From contig JBFSVS010000011.1 in the NCBI GenBank assembly GCA_041263285.1, forward strand, positions 1 to 28,598: 28,598 nucleotides of DNA. The letters run 5' to 3'. The notes below the pieces were generated by a model. That model was not told the DNA's origin. It searched no databases and saw only the letters and a list, made by a program, of their open reading frames with translations. Of this stretch, positions 22,880 through 28,598 are shown piece after piece; position 1 is the first letter of the stretch, and each line of letters starts with the position of its first letter. The position numbers were made by a program, and so were the translations under genes. Source of the DNA: Acidiparvus fluvialis (GTDB lineage Bacteria > Acidobacteriota > Holophagae > Holophagales > Holophagaceae).

Positions 22880-24816
22880 AGCAGTTATTTTGTCGCCTAC
22901 TCCTCGGACTCCTCCCCTTAACGCTATGGGGCCAGGCCTCAAATCCCGTGTGGTTTAAGGCGCCTTTGGCTCCTCGCCTTGCGAACTATGAAATCGAGGC
23001 GTATGTAACCCCTGAAGAGCACACCCTGAAAGGCTCTTTGAAGTTGACCTGGAAAAATGCAGGAACACAAGCTACGACAAAGATGCCTCTCCATCTCTAC
23101 CTCAATGCCTTTAAGGGACCCAATTCCATTTTTATGCGAGAAGGAGGCGGGAGCCTGCGGGGTGATCGCATGGGAGACGAGAATGATCAATCATCTTGGG
23201 GCTATTGTCGTATCGAGTCGATTCGATTAGAAGGTCGCTCCCTCCAAGGATCCTACGGTGAAGACGAGTCGGTGTATTGGGTCAATTTAACGCGAGCCGT
23301 TTCGCCTGGAGAAACCGTTACGCTGGAGATCGAATGGGTGAGTCAGTTTCCTCGCGTCTTTGCCCGAACGGGGTGGTCCGATGGGTTCCTAATGGCCGCC
23401 CAATGGTTTCCTAAAGTTGGAGTTTATCAAGGGTCTCAATGGACCTGTGATGCCCATCACGCCAATACAGAGTTCTTTTCAGATTTTGGAACCTATGCGG
23501 TCAATGTGAATGTTCCCCGAGGATTTTGGTTGGCTCACTCAGGTGAAGCGATCACTTACATCGATCCTGCGGATGGCCTCAAGAAAGATGCTTGGCCGGA
23601 TCCGTTGGATGATAAGCGCATGATCTATAAATTGTATGCCGAAGATATTCATGACTTTGCCTTTGCCATGAAAAGTAACTTAGATTGGAAGCGAAGAGAC
23701 TTTACTTATCGTGGAGTAAGAGTTTCTCTTTTTTATGAGCCTAGCCATCATTTGATGATTGATCGACATGTGGCGGCGATTGAGACCAGCTTGAGGTTGG
23801 CGGAAGAGTGGTACTTCAAATATCCGTATCCGGTGTTAACGGTCGTCGACCCTCCCGCCAACGCTTCGGGAGCCGACGGGATGGAATACCCCACCCTGAT
23901 CATGGCGGGAACCAGTGCCTTTGATCCCTTTAATTTCCGAATCCCTGAAGTGGTCACAGTGCATGAGTTCGGGCATCAGTATTTCTATGGGATGCTGGCC
24001 AGTGACGAAGTGAACGAGCCTTGGCTCGATGAAGGGTTTACTAGTTATTTTGAATCGAAGGTCATGCAGCGGCATTATTCAGGCCTTCTCAATTCGCGTC
24101 GTTTCCAACTTCCTGGAAATTTCTCATCCCTGATGAGCTATCTCATGACGCCCAATTCCGATCCACTGACCCGCAAGGGCTATGAAAGTGCCACCTATGG
24201 GAATACCGCCTACACCAAACCCGATATGGTCTTACAGCAACTCGAAGCGAGGTTGGGGCATCAAACCATGAGTCAGGTGATGATGACTTATACGCGCGAG
24301 ATGGCGTTTAAGCATCCCACCCATTTAGACTTCAAGCGTATTGCCGAACGTATTTCAGGTCGTAACCTCGATTCTTTTTGGTCGGATTACGTCATGGGGA
24401 CGGGAATACTGGATTACCAAATTGAAGAGGTCAGTGTCCTGAATACCCAAGAGGGTGGGTGGGATATTAATCAGAAGTTAGAGGCCGAATTTGAACCGAT
24501 CACGACCTTGATGCCGCAGGGGCGAATCAAACTCCAACGTCGAGGGGAAATTGTATCGCCCATCACGCTTTGGGTTAGGCTCTCTACAGGCGAAGAACGA
24601 AAAGTACGATGGGATGGGAAAGATCGTTGGGTCCATTTTGATTTCCCCGCTCCCATTGTACAAGCTCAGTTGGATCCCGATTTTGAATACCCGATCTTAA
24701 ATAACCGCCTCTATGCTTCTTGGAGTCCCAAGGCCCCGACGCGTGGTATCGCCTACTGGGCTCATATGGTCATGTCCTTTTTAACCTATAGCTTGCAGGG
24801 CATTGGACTCCTTTAA
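22876..24816 (+). CDS. Secreted M1 family zinc metallopeptidase
   Basis: A 646-residue gluzincin aminopeptidase-like protein, exported by a signal peptide (residues 1 to about 20, LFCRLLLGLLPLTLWGQ). An N-terminal beta-sandwich domain (about 30-240) precedes the catalytic domain: the exopeptidase motif reads GADGMEYPT in place of GAMEN, the zinc site is HEFGH (His363, Glu364, His367) followed 18 residues later by Glu386 (WLDEGFTSYFES), and a tyrosine-bearing NTAYTKPDMVL lies downstream. The C-terminus ends in a hydrophobic segment (AYWAHMVMSFLTYSLQGIGLL), possibly a membrane tail. The frame opens earlier, but the ATG at 22876 with GAGGAGAG is clear and overlaps the previous stop. Substrate is unknown; N-terminal residues of peptides are the family norm. 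Confidence 0.92.
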   Translation: MKQLFCRLLLGLLPLTLWGQASNPVWFKAPLAPRLANYEIEAYVTPEEHTLKGSLKLTWKNAGTQATTKMPLHLYLNAFKGPNSIFMREGGGSLRGDRMGDENDQSSWGYCRIESIRLEGRSLQGSYGEDESVYWVNLTRAVSPGETVTLEIEWVSQFPRVFARTGWSDGFLMAAQWFPKVGVYQGSQWTCDAHHANTEFFSDFGTYAVNVNVPRGFWLAHSGEAITYIDPADGLKKDAWPDPLDDKRMIYKLYAEDIHDFAFAMKSNLDWKRRDFTYRGVRVSLFYEPSHHLMIDRHVAAIETSLRLAEEWYFKYPYPVLTVVDPPANASGADGMEYPTLIMAGTSAFDPFNFRIPEVVTVHEFGHQYFYGMLASDEVNEPWLDEGFTSYFESKVMQRHYSGLLNSRRFQLPGNFSSLMSYLMTPNSDPLTRKGYESATYGNTAYTKPDMVLQQLEARLGHQTMSQVMMTYTREMAFKHPTHLDFKRIAERISGRNLDSFWSDYVMGTGILDYQIEEVSVLNTQEGGWDINQKLEAEFEPITTLMPQGRIKLQRRGEIVSPITLWVRLSTGEERKVRWDGKDRWVHFDFPAPIVQAQLDPDFEYPILNNRLYASWSPKAPTRGIAYWAHMVMSFLTYSLQGIGLL

Positions 24817-24830
24817 CTCGCATTGGAAGG

Positions 24831-24880
24831 CAAGGTTTTTCCTGAGAGAATAGAAGCAGACTCATTCAGGAAATACCTTG
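24831..24880 (+). promoter_or_regulatory. Inverted repeat able to sequester the pyrF ribosome site and start codon
   Basis: Arm 1 (24831-24845, CAAGGTTTTTCCTGA) and arm 2 (24866-24880, TCAGGAAATACCTTG) are complementary at 14 of 15 positions around a 20-base loop. Arm 2 contains the AGGA ribosome site and the TTG start codon of pyrF. In RNA the folded form would block translation; opening it would allow translation. There is no T-tract after it, so it is not an ordinary terminator. Confidence 0.6.
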
Positions 24881-25597
24881 TCTTCTTCTCGCCCCAAGCA
24901 TCCCCGAGAACGCCTTATCGTGGCCCTCGATGTCCCCCGTGCCTCGGAGGCTCTTCGACTGGCGGAGGAACTCTCAGGAGAAGTGGGTTTATTTAAGGTT
25001 GGTCTCGAATTATTCTGTGCGGAGGGTCCTGAATTAGTGAAGGCCCTCAGACGACACGCCCGTATTTTTTTAGATCTTAAATTTTTAGATATTCCTAACA
25101 CGGTGACCGGGGCCCTTCGATCGGTGCTTCCCCTCGACCCTGACTTCCTGACCGTTCATGCGACAGGGGGAAGACTCATGATGAAAGCGGTGAGTGAACT
25201 TCTTCATACCCATCGCCAACAGGGAGGTCAGACGCAATCTTTAGCGGTGACCGTTCTCACTAGTTTTGATGAGACGGAATGGAAACACATCGGCCATACC
25301 CAGGATATAGGTACGTCGGTTTTAAGTCTTAGTCGCCTTGCCCACCAATCCGGAATGGACGGAGCAGTATGCTCCCCTCAAGAAGCTTCCCAACTTCGGG
25401 CACACTTGGGTTCATCTTTTTGTTTGGTGTGTCCGGGTATTCGGCCGGCCGGAACCGACCTCGGGGATCAAGTTCGGATAGCCGATCCTAGATCAGCACT
25501 CCAGGCCGGGGCTGATTATTTAGTGGTTGGACGACCGATCACAGCAGCGAGTCATCCTCGCGAAGCTGCTCGTGCCTTAGTCGCATCGTTTCAATAA
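24878..25597 (+). CDS. pyrF: Orotidine 5'-phosphate decarboxylase
   Basis: PyrF decarboxylates OMP to UMP, the last step of de novo pyrimidine synthesis. The 239-residue protein has RLIVALDVP at residues 12-20, the catalytic tetrad region DLKFLDIPNT with Asp66, Lys68 and Asp71, and the C-terminal phosphate-binding GIRPAGTD and GADYLVVGRPIT. The start is a TTG at 24878: the frame is closed by TAG at 24851 with no ATG or GTG between, and the next start codon lies inside the conserved core, so TTG is forced. AGGA precedes it by about seven bases, inside the inverted repeat described separately. It heads a five-gene run through purL. Confidence 0.96.
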   Translation: MSSSRPKHPRERLIVALDVPRASEALRLAEELSGEVGLFKVGLELFCAEGPELVKALRRHARIFLDLKFLDIPNTVTGALRSVLPLDPDFLTVHATGGRLMMKAVSELLHTHRQQGGQTQSLAVTVLTSFDETEWKHIGHTQDIGTSVLSLSRLAHQSGMDGAVCSPQEASQLRAHLGSSFCLVCPGIRPAGTDLGDQVRIADPRSALQAGADYLVVGRPITAASHPREAARALVASFQ

Positions 25598-25602
25598 GTC
25601 CC

Positions 25603-26163
25603 ATGCAGACCTCATCACCAAGTCCTTCAATTTTCCGAGCCTCTTTTTTTCAGCGTAGTTTATCGTTCGTGATTTTTTGTGGTTGTTGGCTATCCTCGAT
25701 GAGCATGTTGCGACAGGTGGCTGAAAAGCTCCCTTCGCTATGGACTCAAGTGCACTTTCTTAAACTCGAAGGAGAATCCGCCTCCTTTCTCTACGGCTCC
25801 ATTGGAATCCTTGTGATCAGTGGCTTGGCCTCCTTGGTCGTACTCCTATTAAGCCTCCTTTTTTTGATCTTAATGGAGACGACCCAGGTGGTTATTGATG
25901 ATATTGGGATCACCGTCCAGCATCATTTGATTCCACTCTGGTTATCGCGGCAGTTGGGAGGAGGCCGTTTAACTTGGAAGCGAATTGTACGACTTAAGAG
26001 AAATTTCTTTTTATTTCAACTCAAGGCTGAACCCGATCCTGAAACCCCAGGATCCCTTAAGGTTCTTCGGATTCATTTTGTGCTTGTCGAATATCTTGAG
26101 GAACTTATTACGATTATTGTCAATAAAAGCCCCCATCTAAAATGGACTGATCCCAGTGATTAA
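25603..26163 (+). CDS. Small membrane protein with PH-like cytosolic domain, function unknown
   Basis: A 186-residue protein with two hydrophobic segments (about residues 17-36 and 64-90) and then a C-terminal strand-rich part (TTQVVIDDIGITVQHH, RLTWKRIVRLKR, FFLFQLKAE) that resembles bacterial PH-like domains. I do not recognise the gene and find no catalytic motif. No ribosome site is obvious before the ATG at 25603, five bases after the pyrF stop, so translation probably depends on pyrF. It overlaps the pnuC start by eight bases. Its conserved-looking placement within a nucleotide operon does not by itself reveal a role. Confidence 0.75.
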   Translation: MQTSSPSPSIFRASFFQRSLSFVIFCGCWLSSMSMLRQVAEKLPSLWTQVHFLKLEGESASFLYGSIGILVISGLASLVVLLLSLLFLILMETTQVVIDDIGITVQHHLIPLWLSRQLGGGRLTWKRIVRLKRNFFLFQLKAEPDPETPGSLKVLRIHFVLVEYLEELITIIVNKSPHLKWTDPSD

Positions 26164-26743
26164 CTTTCTGACCTACCATCAACTTGAAATATATAGCTGG
26201 ATGTCGGGCGCTCTTTGCGTGTGGCTAATCACCCGAGAAAATATTTGGAATTGGCCGATTGGAATGATAAATAACCTAGTTCTTGGATTCGTTTTCTATA
26301 CATCAAAACTTTACGGTCAATTTATCCTTCAGCTCATTTTTTTTCTGGTTAGTATTTACGGATGGTGGTATTGGTCTCAAGTTCTTTCGGATCGCCCTAA
26401 GACCCCCATCTCTCGATTGAGTTCATCCCAATGGATCGCAGGGATCGTGATCGTTGGATTTGCGTGGTGGGCCATCAGCACCGGTCTTCGTGATTGGACG
26501 GACGGTCGCGTTCCTCTTCTGGATGGTTTAATTTTGATTCTAGGGTTGGTGGCCCAAATCCTTATGGCCCGCAAAAAACTTGAGAATTGGTGGATATGGA
26601 TTCTGTTTAATATCTTGTCGGCCGTGAGTAGTGTCGTGAGAGATTTGTATATTACGGCCACTCTTTATATGATCTTCTTAGGGCTCTGTTGGTCGGGTTT
26701 GCGACTTTGGACAAAGAGTTACCGCGAAGGAGCCACCCTATGA
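26156..26743 (+). CDS. pnuC: Nicotinamide riboside transporter PnuC
   Basis: PnuC imports nicotinamide riboside by facilitated diffusion, trapped by phosphorylation in the cell. The 195-residue protein has the family signature NIWNWPIGMINNLVLGFVFY (about residues 29-48) and YGQFILQLIFFLVSIYGWWYW (split: YGQFILQLIFF and LVSIYGWWYW, about 54-74), then further helices with the WWIWILFNILS segment near 143-153. The start is GTG at 26156, overlapping the previous stop by eight bases; the next ATG (residue 16) would remove part of the first helix. Its stop overlaps the nadR ATG by four bases, which ties transport to the kinase that traps the substrate. Confidence 0.93.
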   Translation: MINFLTYHQLEIYSWMSGALCVWLITRENIWNWPIGMINNLVLGFVFYTSKLYGQFILQLIFFLVSIYGWWYWSQVLSDRPKTPISRLSSSQWIAGIVIVGFAWWAISTGLRDWTDGRVPLLDGLILILGLVAQILMARKKLENWWIWILFNILSAVSSVVRDLYITATLYMIFLGLCWSGLRLWTKSYREGATL

Positions 26744-27723
26744 GAGGACTCATCATTGGACGATTCCTTCCATTACATCGAGGCCATCAATACTTAATCG
26801 ATACCGCTCTCACAATTGTGTCTCATTTAACTATTTGTGTCCGCGATACTCAAGATGCGACGATTCCCCTTACAACCCGAATGGCTTGGCTGAAGGAAAT
26901 GTACCCCGAGGCTCAGGTCATTGGGATGCCCGATCTAGAAGACGATTTAGATACACAAGCTTGGGTGACGCATACTCAATCATTCTTGGGCTTCACTCCG
27001 GATATCTTCTTCAGTTCAGAGACCTATGGAGATGACTTCGCTAAAATTTTAGGCATCCGCCACTTTATGGTCGACCAGGCACGCCTGGCTTTCCCGGTCT
27101 ATGCAGCAGAAGTTCGAAAGGACCCCTTTCGCTATTGGAACTATCTTGAACCCTGTGTCCGAAGTTATTTTGCGCTTCGTATTCGAGTTTTGGGAGCGGA
27201 GAGCACGGGTAAAACAACCTTATGCCAAGATCTTGCTCGTTGCTATAAAACCTCTTGGGTTCCTGAATATGGTCGAGAGTATACCGAACGAGTCAAAAAA
27301 GGTTTTTCGGAAGGCATGTGGACCAGTCAAGAATTTATTCATATTGCGCGAGAACAAAATCGTCTCGAGGATCAAATGGCCCGGCAAGCGAATCGATTGT
27401 TAATTTGTGACACGGATTCGTTAGCGACGGCGGTTTGGCATGAGCGGTATATGAAATTTTGGTCTCCGGTGGTTGCCAATTTTGGATCGACTCAGCATTA
27501 CGATCTCACCCTAGTAACAGGAGACGAAATTCCATTTGTTCAGGATGGATTTCGAGACGGTGAACGGATCCGCCATTGGATGACGGAGCGATTTATTCAT
27601 CTACTCGAAGAGCGACACGAGCCCTTTGTCCTTGTAGCGGGTAGTCCCGAAGAGCGTTTAGCATCGGCGATTCAAGAAATTCAAAGTGTAGTGAAAAAGA
27701 AAGCCTACTCTTTGAGTTCTTAA
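26740..27723 (+). CDS. nadR: Bifunctional NMN adenylyltransferase / ribosylnicotinamide kinase, NadR-type without HTH
   Basis: This 327-residue enzyme phosphorylates nicotinamide riboside and adenylylates NMN to NAD. The adenylyltransferase part opens with GRFLPLHRGH (residues 7-16, the H-x-G-H nucleotidyltransferase motif) and contains FFSSETYGDDFAK; the kinase part has the P-loop GAESTGKTT (152-160) and VPEYGREYTERV and ICDTDSLATAVW. Enterobacterial NadR has an N-terminal helix-turn-helix repressor domain (about 410 residues total); it is absent here, so this copy is an enzyme only. The ATG at 26740, with AAGGAG upstream and ATGA overlap with pnuC, is preferred over the longer frame from 26689. 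Confidence 0.94.
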   Translation: MRGLIIGRFLPLHRGHQYLIDTALTIVSHLTICVRDTQDATIPLTTRMAWLKEMYPEAQVIGMPDLEDDLDTQAWVTHTQSFLGFTPDIFFSSETYGDDFAKILGIRHFMVDQARLAFPVYAAEVRKDPFRYWNYLEPCVRSYFALRIRVLGAESTGKTTLCQDLARCYKTSWVPEYGREYTERVKKGFSEGMWTSQEFIHIAREQNRLEDQMARQANRLLICDTDSLATAVWHERYMKFWSPVVANFGSTQHYDLTLVTGDEIPFVQDGFRDGERIRHWMTERFIHLLEERHEPFVLVAGSPEERLASAIQEIQSVVKKKAYSLSS

Positions 27724-27773
27724 GTTCGGGATCATAAACCCTTCCGAGATAAAATAAAGAGAGAGGAGCGAAT

Positions 27774-28598
27774 ATGTCCGTCAGGCCGTTGGTGCAAGAT
27801 CCTGAGGTGACCGAAACCCTTGCTCTTCAATTAGGACTCAGTGCGGAAGAGTGGAAATCTGTCCTTCGACTCACCGAAGGCCGAACCCCCACCTATCCCG
27901 AATTAGGTATCTTTTCAGCGATGTGGAGTGAGCATTGTTCTTATAAATCCTCCCGTATCCATCTCAAGAACCTTCCCACTGAAGGCCCCCGTGTACTTCA
28001 AGGACCCGGTGAAAATGCCGGTGTCGTGGATATTGGAGACGGGTGGGCGGTGGCGTTTAAAATGGAGAGCCACAATCACCCCAGTTTCATTGAGCCCTTC
28101 CAAGGAGCTGCTACGGGCGTGGGAGGTATTTTGCGCGATGTGTTCACCATGGGTGCCAGGCCTCTTGCAAATTTAAATTCACTACGATTTGGCGAATTAA
28201 AGACTCCTCGGATGTCTTCATTAGTTCAGGGCGTGGTTGCAGGTATTTCGAGTTACGGCAATTGTATGGGAATTCCGATGCTCGGTGGTGATGTGGGTTT
28301 TGATGGATGCTATAACGGCAATATTCTCGTGAATGCTTTTACGCTTGGACTACTCCGCTCGGATCGAATTTTCAGAGGAACTGCCTCCGGTGTGGGTAAT
28401 CCGGTCTTGTATATTGGTTCTAAAACAGGACGGGATGGTATTCATGGAGCCAGCATGGCTAGCGCAGAATTTTCTGAAGGAGATGATGAAAAGCGTCCCA
28501 CCGTACAAGTCGGTGATCCTTTTGTCGAAAAATTATTGCTAGAAGCTTGTCTTGAAATTTTTAATCACGATTGGATTGTCGGTATACAGGATATGGGT
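27774..28598 (+). CDS. purL: Phosphoribosylformylglycinamidine synthase subunit PurL (5' part, cut by window end)
   Basis: PurL is the catalytic synthetase of the FGAM step in purine synthesis, working with PurQ and PurS in bacteria that carry the small form. The visible 275 residues open MSVRPLVQDPEVTETLALQL and contain YPELGIFSAMWSEHCSYKSS (His54), FKMESHNHPS (95-104) and GAATGVGGILRDVFTMGARP (111-130), all characteristic. The short N-terminus before WSEHCSYK and lack of the long extension indicate the small PurL type. GAGGAG precedes the ATG. The frame has no stop up to the window end. It follows nadR after 50 bases and probably shares its operon. Confidence 0.95.
   Translation, partial: MSVRPLVQDPEVTETLALQLGLSAEEWKSVLRLTEGRTPTYPELGIFSAMWSEHCSYKSSRIHLKNLPTEGPRVLQGPGENAGVVDIGDGWAVAFKMESHNHPSFIEPFQGAATGVGGILRDVFTMGARPLANLNSLRFGELKTPRMSSLVQGVVAGISSYGNCMGIPMLGGDVGFDGCYNGNILVNAFTLGLLRSDRIFRGTASGVGNPVLYIGSKTGRDGIHGASMASAEFSEGDDEKRPTVQVGDPFVEKLLLEACLEIFNHDWIVGIQDMG

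Overview
The window (roughly 48-50% G+C by eye) reads as a chromosomal stretch from a diderm bacterium. An outer-membrane TonB-dependent receptor with an N-terminal carboxypeptidase-regulatory-like domain, a periplasmic S46 dipeptidyl-peptidase and a secreted M1 peptidase fit an Acidobacteriota-like lineage (Holophagae would be my first guess) better than enteric or Gram-positive groups. This is inference; no rRNA is present to settle it. Coding density is high, no stretch over 300 bases lacks a gene, and there is no insertion sequence, phage or CRISPR array.
Layout. (1) 1-3615, plus strand: a housekeeping lipid/ribosome operon, yceD-like (DUF177), rpmF, plsX, fabD, fabG. (2) 3605-5598, minus strand: xseA and an upstream GNAT acetyltransferase, convergent with fabG. 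(3) 5680-10300, plus: an outer-membrane TonB receptor, then an S46 dipeptidyl-peptidase ending at a strong bidirectional terminator shared with a minus-strand D-arginine-dehydrogenase-like flavoenzyme (10340-11395). (4) 11608-12204: two tandem small exported Cys-rich TRASH/YHS-like proteins, closed by a strong terminator. (5) 12279-18465: addB-addA, the recombination helicase-nuclease. (6) 18509-18585: initiator tRNA-fMet. (7) 18721-19872: arsC (arsenate reductase) directly abutting an AqpS-like aquaporin. (8) 19895-21819, minus: umuD-umuC (translesion polymerase V-type), with a 24-bp perfect palindrome just upstream of umuD. (9) 21962-24816: a membrane protein translationally coupled to a secreted M1 metallopeptidase. 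(10) 24878-28598: pyrF, a small membrane protein, pnuC, nadR and the start of purL, a nucleotide/NAD salvage operon; the window ends inside purL.
How the genes work together. PlsX, FabD and FabG supply phospholipid and fatty-acid precursors. AddAB processes double-strand breaks and UmuDC copies over lesions, so two DNA-damage functions lie within 10 kb. The TonB receptor, S46 and M1 peptidases suggest a peptide-scavenging lifestyle. ArsC plus the aquaporin channel form a minimal two-gene arsenic detoxification cassette without a visible arsR or arsB/acr3. PnuC imports nicotinamide riboside and NadR phosphorylates and adenylylates it to NAD.
The least explained signals are the umuD protein with an N-terminal DNA-binding-like extension next to a long palindrome (possible self-repressed SOS switch), a 15-bp-arm inverted repeat that would bury the ribosome site and UUG start of pyrF, and the paired Cys-rich exported proteins.
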